Positions 1 through 11,700 of a stretch of 64,000 bases of DNA are shown piece by piece. A program made the translations under genes and the position numbers. How positions within the stretch are numbered: position 1 is the first letter of the stretch; each line of letters starts with the position of its first letter. The stretch is from contig JAINUG010000328.1 in assembly GCA_029706075.1 (NCBI GenBank), positions 124,001 through 188,000 of the forward strand. The letters are read 5' to 3'. The notes beneath the pieces are model-generated. The model did no database searches. It was not told the origin of the DNA and saw only the letters and a list, made by a program, of their open reading frames with translations. The DNA comes from Aldrovandia affinis. Lineage: Eukaryota > Chordata > Actinopteri > Notacanthiformes > Halosauridae.

Positions 1-425
1 CATTTATATGATCTAATATTTTTAAGTTGTTGTTGAGCTCATGAATGACAGCTGAGACTGTTTTTGTGTGTGACATGTTTTCTATGATGTAATCTGCAAG
101 AGAACCAGCATTAGTGTAGACCAGGGGTCTTCAACCGGGGGTCTGTGGCCCCCTGGGGATCCGTGGGCGTACTGCAGAGCAGAGCTCAATGTGTATATAC
201 TCCATACATTTTCTAAGAAAAATAAATAAATAACTTTATTTTTAACTACAGTTTAAAAATTAATTCAATTTTAATATATCTTATTCATATCATTTTCAGT
301 GCCATTATTAGTGTCATTTGGTGGTTTGAACAATATTAAAATACAAAAATAAAAACAGACTTAAAATAAGTACAAAAATATAACAGGGGTCCCTGGTCTT
401 CTCCTTTTCCCAGATGGGGGTCCCC
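1..425. repeat. left copy of a tandem segmental duplication
   Basis: Bases 1-425 recur almost unchanged at 1266-1691, a period of about 1265 bp. The copy is cut by the left edge, so the duplication may be longer. It contains a repeat with CAGGGGTCTTCAACC near its start, like the end of a hAT-type element. Confidence 0.85.
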
Positions 426-1265
426 CATACATAGTCTTTGAGAGCTATCACTCGTGTGTTCCTCACACATTCCGCCTTCCATTAAAATCCGCTTTTCACA
501 CCATCCAGTTTTCCTGCCTGTCTTCAGTAATTGGTTTGTTTATTAATACGTTTCTTATCTTCGAGAATCCAGACGAAAGCTATCCAAGAATGGAAATGTT
601 TGTGGTGAACGAGCAGGCGCGGGAGCCTGAGAAACAGGAGGGGCCTTGTTCCAGCTCCTGAAGATCTGCTGGATGCTACAGGCACCAGCGTGCCACTGGA
701 ATATTAACATGGGCCGACTTTGAGCAATGCGATTCACCCATAATCAAAGACCGCAGAGCACTTTTAACAAGGGCCCAGCTCTGTGCTCTGGTTTCTGCTG
801 CCTCATAAACAAATATGAATAAATCAATCATATATAAATAACGACAAAATAAAATCAACATAACCCCTGGACCGAATGCCACGAATAATCCAATATAATC
901 GGAGTAAGGTGTTGAGGTTTGGATAAAAAAATTAAAAAAGTTTTCATCATGGCAGATCTATAAAGCAAATGTAAGGAATGGTATAGCAAATAAAAAAATA
1001 CAATTGAATGAAAAATGTTATGACACACTGTTTATATGACTTGGAATGGGTAATCTCCAGATGGAGTTTGTAATAGCCAGAGTAAAAGAGTCATGTGCAT
1101 AAAGCATTGGACGCCGAGGGGGACAGTGAGCTATGGTTTGCCCGTAGCAGGTAATGAGTTTAGCCCGTGGGACTGTGGGGGCTAAGGCAGAGGTGGACGA
1201 GGAGGACTGCACCTGTTTCTGGATTTCATGCCAACTTCTGCACATAATTATTGAATTGGCCCAAT

Positions 1266-1691
1266 CATTTATATGATCTAATATTTTTAAGTTGTTGTTG
1301 AGCTCATGAATGACAGCTGAGACTGTTTTTGTGTGTGACATGTTTTCTATGATGTAATCTGCAAGAGAACCAGCATTAGTGTAGACCAGGGGTCTTCAAC
1401 CGGGGGTCTGTGGCCCCCTGGGGATCCGTGGGCGTACTGCAGAGCAGAGCTCAATGTGTATATACTCCATACATTTTCTAAGAAAAATAAATAAATAACT
1501 TTATTTTTAACTACAGTTTAAAAATTAATTCAATTTTAATATATCTTATCATATCATTTTCAGTGCCATTATTAGTGTAATTTGGTGGTTTGAACAATAT
1601 TAAAATACAAAAATAAAAAACAGACTTAAAATAAGTACAAAAAAATATAACAGGGGTCCCTGGTCTTCTCCTTTTCCCAGATGGGGGTCCC
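1266..1691. repeat. right copy of the tandem segmental duplication
   Basis: Matches 1-425 with few substitutions and small indels (for example ttattcatatc against ttatcatatc). The 840 bp between the copies is single-copy AT-rich sequence with no gene signal. Confidence 0.85.
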
Positions 1692-1889
1692 TGGGCAAAA
1701 ATGACTTATGGTGTATACAGCTAATTGAGCCATGATAATTGGTGGAAATAGAAAACCTGCATACACACTAGCCCTCCAGGATCGAAGTTCCCCCCCCCCC
1801 CACTGGATTAAAATGTACAAACTAAAGTCTTCTCCCACCCACTTGTATTCCGACATTGGCTCTAATGGTTTTCTGTTTTTTTATTCCCT

Positions 1890-1976
1890 CTGGAAAATGT
1901 CAATTGTGAAGCGCTGTGTGACAACCTGTTTGTAAATGGCGCTATACAAAAATAAAGATTGATTGATTGATTGATA
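1890..1976 (+). mobile_element. 3' tail of a fish retroposon with (GATT)n
   Basis: The stretch ending GGCGCTATACAAAAATAAAG followed by (GATT)n is a tail form common to fish non-LTR retroposons. The 5' extent is not clear. Confidence 0.45.
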
Positions 1977-2099
1977 TTCTCATCTTCAGTCCTTCCACCA
2001 TGGCTAATTACTCAACTCACAGCCACTCATAGTTCAGAAACACTGCTGCTTTAGAGACAGGTGGCTAATCACAGGCCATATGAGGCAAGCTGAATGTCA

Positions 2100-2560
2100 A
2101 ACATTTAATGCCTTAAATGCTACTTTACAATTACAATTCATTTTTTTATTCAAAGTGACATACAGAAGTGCATTAAAATGGCCAGAGAATTATCACTAGA
2201 GCTACAGATCAGTAAGTTCAGTCCAATCACTGTCGCATCGCTAGAGCTATACATCAATAAGATAGAGGCCAATCATTGTTGTAGTCAAAATGAATGAATG
2301 CCACGAAACCTGCAATACAAAGGGGGAAAGAAAGGTTAGATTTTCTTTTTCTTCTAAATGAGGTGGGTTTTTAGTCTCTTGAGGAAGCTGGCTAGTGATT
2401 CTGCCATCCTGACCGAGTGGGAAGGTCATTCCATCACCGGGGAACAAGGCGAGGGGGGGTGCCAGGTGTTTGGTACATACTTTAGTGCATACATTGATAC
2501 CATTAGAATAGAGGAGGCTGAAATCATACCTATTGGTCTCAACCTGTTTAAATTTATTTA
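2100..2560. repeat. probable dispersed repeat fragment
   Basis: The stretch with the sense of 'gtgggtttttagtctcttgag ... ccatcctgac ... ttccatcaccgggg' resembles a common fish interspersed repeat. Family and limits are not resolved. A dinucleotide (AT)n tract follows at about 2604-2631. From 2632 to 3460 I see nothing recognisable. Confidence 0.3.
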
Positions 2561-2602
2561 GCTTAATTACATTATATAATATTCATATTATTAATAAATA
2601 AA

Positions 2603-2634
<32 letters not shown>

Positions 2635-3459
2635 GCCAAGGAATCACAATTCCTCTTAAGTGTGTCTCACGTTGTAACATTCTCTTTCTTCACATCACGT
2701 GAGAAAAGTAAATGACAATATGGGGTTTAATTGAGCGAAAATCAACTGAATCATTATAGAGAATACACTACACTTTTAACTTCAACCCCTCCACTGTATA
2801 ATACACTAGCTTTGAGAATTGAGCAATAAAATGTCAGTTCAGTGAAAACTGTGGTGCTTTATATTGCACAATAAGCTGCCTTATATGCACAGATGAATAT
2901 TTCAAAAGTCCTCAAATTTATGTACGGAGAACAAAGAGTAAATACATTTTATCACAAATCAAAATTGGGAAGCTATATCTTTTACTATTGATTATTCAGA
3001 TAACACATTGCTTGACTGATAATCAAGGAATGTCAATTGAAACAGGTTGAGAGTCATCATCACTTTAAAGGTGCGAGGTTCAGCCTCCTTTATTTAAAGC
3101 GGACAAATCTCTACTGTTTGATGCATAAGAAGGTAAATGTATCTGAGGCACCCACCCTATGCCTCTAGCAATGTCAGCAGAACAAACAAAAAGGAAGCCA
3201 CTAAACACACAAAGACCTAGACATGACTCCATGACTAAGTTTATGTTCATCAAACAAAGTGGACTTTCAGAGCTTTCTGTGAGTCCTATACAACATGTAA
3301 GGAAAGCAAAGTAATTACTACATTTTATGAGCAGCGCTAAGCCAGTACATGTAAAACACCAGCGCCAAGCAAGTTATAGTTTTTGTAAAACTGGTGTCCA
3401 ACCATGTAAAACCATGCAACAGAAGTGGTGCATTATAATATTACCACAACACTCAAGGC

Positions 3460-4500
3460 CCATGTGTTATGTCGAACAGGAACGAACCCAAATGCAGACA
3501 CAGACAAGGTTAGAATGGAGAGTGATGATTTAATAATAGTAATGACAGAGGTAGTGGAAAACGATGAGCTGGACAACGGAAGGGATGCACAGGAGTGGAC
3601 GAGATGACTGGGCAGACAGGATGAGGGAACCGGAGGGCAAGCTAAGCGTGCAGGCAGGCGGGGCTAGCAGGACGGACAGAGCTGGCAGACAGACGAGGAA
3701 TGAACCTGAACACGAAGGGAGACAACAGGAACAAGAGTAAACATAAATTTAATTCGACACACAAAGAACAGTAAACACAGAGTTTTAGATAAGGCTTTCT
3801 GAAGTCAGTTTCTACCGGGAGGGAGAACAACAATCTGACGATGAATAACTGGAAAACCGGGGTAGATATACTGCAGGGCTGATGATCTTGATGGGAGGCT
3901 GGTGTGCCAGAACGGACGACGGAATTGGCAACAGTTGAGCATGATGAGGAGTAATGAGGGTTGATAATTGAATAATATAAAATAATAAAACAATTAACAC
4001 AAACAATCACGCGGGAGAAACAAGACAAAGGAAAAACGAGACAGGAACAAAGGGAATGTGACAGCATGGTAGTGTCGTACATATCTCTTGGGTGCCAGTG
4101 TGGAAACAGATAGGGCTGCTTTCTCCATTCGGGCTGCTGTCAGACACCATGGACAGCAGTGGTCTCCAGGGTTGGGGGTTAATTCCATATCAATTCAGTC
4201 AATTCAGGAAATGAATTGAAATTCAATTGAAATTGAAGCCTTGCTGTGGAAAGGCCTACCATTAGCTAAATTACTGCTAAAGCATTTTTATGCTTTTGAC
4301 CCTTTTTTTCCAAATTTGGAATGCCCAATCGTATTCTGCCTACTCAGAGGAGAGGGCAGACACGCTTCTTTTCACACGGCAGTCTACAAATTAAGCTTGC
4401 ATAGACATGAGTCAGAGGAAGACTCTTCATATGCCACTTTATACCAGTAGACTGTGGGTGCCCCATTGACCAGTGGTGGTAGCCACATTCGGCACTGGCA
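3460..4500. repeat. unresolved repeat-like region
   Basis: Bases 3465-4081 are purine-rich, start TGTTATGTCGAACAGG and end GTGTCGTACA, the TG...CA form of an LTR, but no target-site duplication was found. Bases about 4310-4460 resemble 42305-42490 (shared TTTGGAATGCC and AAGCTTGCA.AGACATGAGT), so they belong to a dispersed family. Confidence 0.3.
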
Positions 4501-4516
4501 CAATCCAGATTCGACA

Positions 4517-4755
4517 TTAGACCGTGGGGCTCATCCACATGCTAGAACAGTGCCTTACCAGGATGCTGACCGTGGGGCTCATCCACACACTAGAGCAGTG
4601 CCTTAACAGGATGCAGATTGTGGGGCTCATCCATACACTAGAACAGTGCGTTAACAGGATGCAGACCATGGGGGTCAACCACACACTAGAACAATGCCTT
4701 AACATGATGCAGACTGTGGGCTCATCCACACACTAGAACAGTGCCTTAACAGGGT
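4517..4755. repeat. minisatellite, about 51-bp unit, five copies
   Basis: Units carry GTGGGGCTCATCCACACACT then AGAACAGTGCCTTAACAGGA with point changes. The array is in an adarb2 intron and not near a known exon. From 4756 to 5925 I see nothing recognisable. Confidence 0.85.
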
Positions 4756-5929
4756 TTGCCACCCTGCTACATTTTTTAAAATGTATCTGACAGAAGGTTC
4801 TTCCATTAATTCTGGGCATCATTTTGCAGTTGTACAGCTATAGCACACTGATTTATTGTGTTGGTAGAGCTCCTGCAGCAAAGAGGGTGAGAATATAACT
4901 CATGGTGATTTGTGTTTCCACTGAATGTTTAGCTATCATTCACATGTTTTTGTAAATTAAAATCACAGGCAGACACTCCTCTTAATCTCCTTGATGTATG
5001 ATGTCACATCTGATTCTGTTTAATGGCGAATGTGATTGAGTTCACTCTGTAACCTCAGTGGTATTTTTTGGTCTTGCATCTGCTCCAGGTGTGATACTTC
5101 AGTTCCTGTTGCCATTATTGTACACCTACACTCACATGAAATATGGGGAAACAGAAAAGTGTGCAACTAATAAACTTTACATTACAACACTACTGTGCAT
5201 TATCAAAATCTATAACAACAATGTATCAATTAATTTGTTCCTTTATCATCCAATAATAAAATGACTCAAAACATTTGTGAGCATACATTGTAATAAACTT
5301 CTTAAACACTTCCTTTATGATGAGCAGTATGCAGATGATTACAGAACTACTAACTGTTAACTATATCTAACGAGTGATTGTCACCTGTGTTTATTTAAAA
5401 TGTTCCTATTCTATGGAACACCAGCGAGTGATACATATTAATGTTGTTTACCTGCTTGTTCAGTTTAAGTGTTCAGCTCTTTCTACCTTGTATAGTCCAG
5501 GTGGCAGTTTCTCAAAAAAAGGTTTAATTGCAAGGATGTTTAAGTGGCTTTTTTCCAGCTCCAAGTACTCTGTCATTTAAAAAGCTTTAACAAATAAATC
5601 ATTCAAAAGTTATTTAAATGCAGCTGGCAGATAGCGTAGCAGTCTAATGCACCTGTATTTGGCTGGTCCTGTACAAGTGTGAGCTGCCTATCATGGACAT
5701 GTTTTGAAACCCGTCTTGGGGAGAAAAACATGGAAAAATCTGAAACAAAATTTATATGAAAAAAAGTCATTTAAAGTCATTTGTTATTTTGTCTTAAAGT
5801 TGCAAAATTCTGGTGGATCATAATAATTGGATAATAACATTTGAGATACATGGTAATAATTAGAAAGTACCACAACCAAGAAATATAATTTCCTTGTTAT
5901 TACTAGGTTAGGTGGATTGTAATTACTGT

Positions 5930-6380
5930 GTATTTACTTCAAATAACCACCTGAATAGCAGATTTCTACCATGCAACTTGTATTATCCACTAGAAAGCTA
6001 ATGTCAATGTTATTACCATGAAAGATGCACTGCACCATCTACCCCATACAAATAAGAATGTGGTTTGTTGCCCAGTAACAGAGATAGACGTTGAAATTGA
6101 ATATTAAGTGTTATCAGGGCTGGAAAATGCAATATTACCCATTGCTATTTAGTTACTTGTGTTGTTACCAGTCTGTAACCATTGCATGTTCTAGCTCTAA
6201 TACCTCTTAATTTCAGTGTAACTACTATTCCCAGGGCAACAAACCACATTCTTGTCTGTATGGCTTAGATGGGTAACCTCAACAGTGCATCTTACATTGC
6301 AATAACATTGAAATTACCTAGTGGATAGTACAGGTTGCATGGTAAAAACCTACTAATCAGACAGTTATTTGAAGTAATTG
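5930..6380. repeat. fold-back element, about 450-bp imperfect palindrome
   Basis: The left arm (from ACTTCAAATAACC at 5936 through TGTGGTTTGTTGCC near 6072) is the inverted complement, with mismatches, of the right arm (GGCAACAAACCACATTC near 6236 to GGTTATTTGAAGT-like sequence near 6376). Pairing continues inward to about 6130 and 6190. It is probably a fold-back MITE. Transcribed within adarb2 it would form a long hairpin. Confidence 0.8.
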
Positions 6381-6844
6381 CACAATCAATCAATATTTAT
6401 TGTCCCACCAGGGGAAATTTACAGAGGAACCTACACTTTTCCCAACACAATTCTTATGACTATTATTCACACCCGTAATAATTATTTTAAATAATACATT
6501 AGCATTAACATGCTATAGTTCCCTTAGTCTTAGGGATCTGTATTGTGGACTGCCATGGCTCGTGTGAATAGTTTTGGAGGGTACTGTATATATAGTTTTT
6601 ATACAGCTCTAATTGTATTTTTCAACAGTATACCAAGGCAGTTAAGTTCAATATTAGATTATCTAGAGATCCAGAGACTGGTTTGTCTTAAAATAGGAAA
6701 TGGCAATGCTTAGGAATGAGAAGATATAAAATAAAAAACCATTAAATCCCCCAAATCCATTACTGTTATACAAGGTCTTAGTGAGTCATCACGCCTGATA
6801 ATGGTAATGATTTTATGTCTCTTCTAGTGTCCAGCCACAGATTA

Positions 6845-6912
6845 TTTTAATGGGTGTGTGTGTACGTGTGTGTGTATGTGCATGTGTGTGCTTATGTGTG
6901 TGTGTGTGTGAG
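6845..6912. repeat. (TG)n microsatellite with flanking repeat
   Basis: An impure TG tract. The flank after it (AGATAAGGGGAGCAGGAGGC, then ACAGGTACTCCTCTGACCA) recurs at 25470-25525, next to another TG tract, so both mark one dispersed element. From 7100 to 8030 nothing is recognised except a possible conserved stretch near 7180-7330. Confidence 0.65.
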
Positions 6913-8039
6913 AGAGAGAAAGATAAGGGGAGCAGGAGGCAGTTTAACAGGTACTCCTCTGACCATATATTCCCATAATTATTGTGTTTGTAATCACTCA
7001 GTAGGACAGATGGTTCAGACTGGTGCGCAGTAGCATGTGGGACGTTGAAGATAAGTGTGCTTGCTACGCAGTGTGCCTGGCTCAAGCAAACCACTCAACC
7101 TTGACTTTTGAAGATAAAAAATAGAGATTTTGTTGATTTGAAGAGAAAGTCCAGCCAAGTCCTGAGGAAGCCTATCACAGAATCAGGTTTCATTCTGTCA
7201 CAACAATCCTGCTGATGCACTTCCTGCTTTTAACCATCCATTTGAATTAAATGATTTCCGTCAAATGTAAATTGAGGTGCTGCTGCAAAGGTGAAGCTTA
7301 AATCATTCAAATAAAAGAAGTCATTATCCATTTTACTATTCTACTGATAATACTGTGATCATTTCAGTAGATGGATGATACGTGTCCATTACATCTTAAT
7401 TTCCTCCTTAATTATCTCTGGTTAACCTGTTTTAAAGTACACATTGCATTTACTGTTATCATTTATAAGTAAAATAAGATGGTGAAATTCAAACAAGAGT
7501 AACACAAGGCTTTGCTTGGCCTATGCTCTGAAAGGCTTTCAAGCACATGGTGGTATAAATAGTGAATAAATCATTATGCTCAAGATAATCAAAAATCAAT
7601 TATCTAAAGTGAGCCCATGTAGTATACCTAGATAATAAAAAAAATCAGTGAGAGTCAGGTCTTGTGTGGAATATAAAGTTAAGCATTGTGGGTCTATTGT
7701 TTTTTAATGTGAATATATGCATATGGAACAAAATGCCAATGTGTTTTATTGGTGTAGCCACATTGCTTGTAGCTAATTTGACAGGTAGCCACTTTGTTAA
7801 ATGTTTGCCAGTTAGCAATTTTTTTTAGCTAGACTGGAGTGGCCAACCCTGGTCATGGAGAGTTGCAGGGTATGGTGGTTTTCATTGTAACTCATTGATC
7901 AGTTAAAACAGTTCATTACACACTTAACCCCACCTGGTTACTTGGGTCTGGTTGGAGATTTTAAGATAAATAAAAACCCCAGCATTACCCATGCAACCCC
8001 AACCCCCCAAAATGCAAAATAAAGGAAACAGCAACTCCA

Positions 8040-8430
8040 GCATTACCATGGTGTGTGGAAAACACTTTATTTGAGGGATGCATCATTCTTTTGTAAGGCG
8101 AAAACACTGTCTGCGATCCATAATCAGTGTTCAACTGGGTTGAGATCTGCTGACTGAGACAACTATGGGATGTGGTTTACATTGTTTTTTACATTGTCAT
8201 CAATCCATTTAGTGATCACTTGTGCCCTGTGGATAGGGGCATTTTCATCCTGGAAGAGACCACTCTTATCAGGATAGAAATGCTTCACCATAGGATGAAG
8301 GTGATAACTTAGAATGGCTTTGTATTTATTGGTGTTTACCTTGCCCTCTAAGGGGTTGAGTGGACCTAAACCATGCCAGGAAAATGCACCCTACACCACA
8401 ACAGAGCCGCCAGAACCCATAATTCACTCA
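8040..8430 (-). pseudogene. Tc1/mariner transposase fragment
   Basis: The minus strand translates, with stops, to transposase motifs: GSGGSVVV.GAFSWHGLGP, then FQDENAPIHRA with a catalytic Asp, then SADLNPVEH with the Glu position. It is a decayed internal fragment without visible terminal repeats, about 130 bp upstream of an adarb2 exon. Confidence 0.75.
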
Positions 8431-8559
8431 AGTGTTTCCTTTAGTTTGGTAGTTACCAGTAGCTGGCTGTGTGATTAGCTCTGTTATACTACCTGTTAAA
8501 CTGTAATGCTATGCCTTAGTAAATTACATGGTGTTTTTAATTGTTTTTAATTTTTGTAG

Positions 8560-8728
8560 GTTTGGACATCAGACAGGCTCAAGTTGTGGCATTATCAACG
8601 GGTACAAAATGCATCAGCAGTGAATATACCAGCGACAGAGGACTTGTGGTCAATGACAGTCATGCAGAAATAACTGCCAGGAGAGCATTCATTCGGTTCC
8701 TATACTCTCAGTTGGAGCTGTTTCTCAG
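8560..8728 (+). CDS. adarb2: adarb2 exon with HAE catalytic motif
   Basis: A 169-nt exon between an acceptor (AG 8558-8559) and a GT donor (8729). It encodes [17 protein letters not shown] and then [11 protein letters not shown], the zinc-binding His and catalytic Glu of the deaminase fold. The exon starts with two bases of a split codon and ends with AG of the next. The usual Cys before HAE is Ser here. Confidence 0.93.
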
Positions 8729-11700
8729 GTAATGCATGTGCACTTTTTAAATAGAATTTTAAATGCTCTGTAAATCCAATCATAAGTTAACGCTAAGAGC
8801 AAAACAAAAAAAGCACACCAAACAAATAATGTTCTGAACTGGATAATGCGTGAATCATTTATAAATCATAGAAACATCCAAATGGAAACTCGAAGCACGG
8901 ACGCAGTTTGATTTTGTTAACCCTCAATCTATTTTTAATGCAAAAATGAACACCGTAGTAACAGCATAGCTTTTTAGGCATAACACATTCCAAATCTAAT
9001 GCACTCCAACATTAACATGTACAGTATATGTGTGTATATACACTACCAAGATCACAATTTGACCTCTAACTACTTCACTAAGCTCTGCTGACATAATTAC
9101 AAACAGCTGCTAAATCTTTTTCAGAGGATGTGTCTTTTTTCAAGATTAAAGCACCTGCAGTAGTAAACACATAGGGGACCATGTTAATTACATCAGTATC
9201 TGGTATTAATTGTTACAAGACCAAAACACTGTATTAGGAGTGTCCCTGTATTAAAACTTAAATGAAAAATAAGGTGTCACAACATTGAGGAAAGGAAAGG
9301 CGATGTGAAAACAAAATATTTATAGACTTAAATTTCATACCATCCTTTCTCAAACAAACATTTTTTTAAACTTGAATCAGTGTTTTATGACATTCTTGAA
9401 TAACAAATTACCATGAGTAAAAATTGTGTTAGTTTTTGATGAACGATGAAAACAAACAGATCTTGGTAGTGGACTCAGACTTTTGGACCCCACTGTACAT
9501 TGTCGTGTCCCTAGGGGTTGGGCGACATTCACGGACCTTTACAGAGGGCTAAGCAGTTAAATAACCCAGAGGAGTCAGTATTCAAAACAAAACAATTTAT
9601 TAAACTAATTGACAAACACAAAAGGGTGGGGTCTTTGGGGGAATTCAAAAACAAAGTCCACAATCCTTACTCGTTGTCTTTGTCCAAAATCCAATGTCAC
9701 AATCCAGGTCAGTTCCTCACACAGTCCAAAAGTTGGTACACAAAACAGGGTCCTCAAACAATCCGGGTCAAACACTATACACAATCCAAAATACTCCCCA
9801 CTACTCTCTCCACTACTCTCTCCACTACTCTCTCCACTACTCTCTCCACTACTCTCTCCACTACTCTCTCCACTACTCTCTCCACTACTCTCTCCACTAC
9901 TCTAACACACCACCCTACTCCCTCTCTCGTATAACACAAACGAAGTCCTTTAAATAGGCCTCTAAATTGCTTTCAGCTGTCCGTAGTCCTCCGGCTTTAC
10001 AGGCTTCAGCTGCGGGACTGCAGGCTGCTGGGAAATGCAGTTTCCCTCTCCAATGGCTCCCAAGTAGTAAAGAAGCAGGCAGCCGTTTCCTCGTCCTGTC
10101 CCTGGGATGCCACAATATATATACATGTATACACATATTGTAACACCCTACGGGGTTTGGTTGTAGGTGTCACGTGGTGTAGTGCAACCCAAGAGACAGA
10201 TCCATGGTCAAATGTAACAAAAATAGTTTTAAAGGAAAATCCACTCTAACACAAAAGAATGGGGAAGGCACTCAAATGGCTTGAACATTTAAACAAACAG
10301 TCCAACACAACTCAGAAATCTCTAAACTTAAACAAAAGGTTTTTTGCTCTGGGCAGCAAACCCCTTACCCAAAGCCTCTCGAAATCCTGGCTGGTTAACC
10401 AACTTCACAGATTTCCCTTCCACCTTCCACCCACCTTCCACCTGCCACCTGTCACCTGCCACCTGCCACCTGCCACCTGCCACCTGCCACAACTTTTCCT
10501 CCTCCTCCTCTTCTCTCTCTGTTTCTCTCCCTTCACAAGGAGAAACCTGGCTCCTTTTATTCACTGTTGATTGGGTGTTGATTGGTTGATTAGTTGCATG
10601 TGGCAGTCGTTTTGGTCCTGCGAGGTTGGGGTGTGACCAGTAGATGGCACCATATGAACCCCTGCACATGGCTCCGCCTGCCAGGTTGCTACAATATACA
10701 TATACACATTCAATATGATTGTACACTTGGAAGTTCTCAGGGACCTGCAACAGCAATGACACAGCCACGGCCGAGGTTGAAACCTACAACTTATCACCCG
10801 TCTTTGTGGTATCATTTGTTGTTTTCTCTCTCTCTCCTGTTTTGGTGTGAAGTAAAGAAGAAGAGGACCGGGAGCGATCGATCTTCATCCGGCGGCAGGA
10901 GGCGGGATTTCGGCTGAGAGACGGCGTTCTGTTCCACATGTACATCAGCACGTCTCCCTGTGGAGACGCGCGCCTCAACTGCCCTTATGAAACCCCCGCT
11001 GACTGTAAGACCGGCATGGCCTTTGAGTGTGCCGCTGGCCTTTACCAGACCTGGGTCAAACAATTAACAATGAAAAAAATGATTATAACAATTTCCCCAT
11101 ATTTAGAACAGTATTTAGGCTTCTCTTAGCCATTTTTTAGTGTTGTCCCCTCAGTGTCCCAAAAACCTTACAGTAAACTGATCATTGGTCTCAACCTTAA
11201 ATGTATCATTTATTCTGCTTAACTAACAAGCGAAAAAAAAGAATAATCCGTTGGCGAGGAATCACATTCTTTGTTTACTGCTCTCTCTGTGTACAGACTC
11301 AGCTGGGCTTGTGTTCACTCCTTTCTCAACATACAGACTCAGTTGTGCTTGTGTTCACTTCTCTCTTAGCAAGCAGTCTCAGCTGTGTTTGTGTTCACTC
11401 CTCTCTCAGTGTACAGACTCAGCTGTGTTTGTGTTCACTCCACTCTCAGCATAGACTCAGCTGTGCTTGTGTTGACTCCACTCTCAGCATACAGACTCAG
11501 CTGTGTTTGTGTTCACTTCTCTCTCAACATACAGACTCAGTTGTGCTTGTATTCACTCCTCTTTCAGTGTACATACAGACTCAGCTGTGTTTGTGTTCAC
11601 TCCTTTTTAAGCATACAGACTCAGCTGTGCTTGTATTCACTGCTCTCTCAGTGTACAGAGGCCAGTACTTTGTGAGGAGGTTCCATAGCCGGCTGCGGAC

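Noticed and set aside
3642..4082. A 146-codon minus-strand frame
   Set aside because: Lies in a probable LTR-like repeat, with no domain resemblance and several overlapping frames.
4517..4736. Repeat protein frames on both strands
   Set aside because: Produced by the 51-bp minisatellite; no start context, homologue or exon structure.
10991..11010. Extension of the adarb2 exon past 11004 into [11 protein letters not shown]
   Set aside because: The frame stays open but diverges from the family; GT at 11005 gives the right phase and length with the next exon.
11201..11649. A 207-codon open frame of repeated CVCVHS-like sequence
   Set aside because: Upstream of 11652 it is the 40-bp minisatellite read in frame. 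It could be translated only if a decoy acceptor were used.
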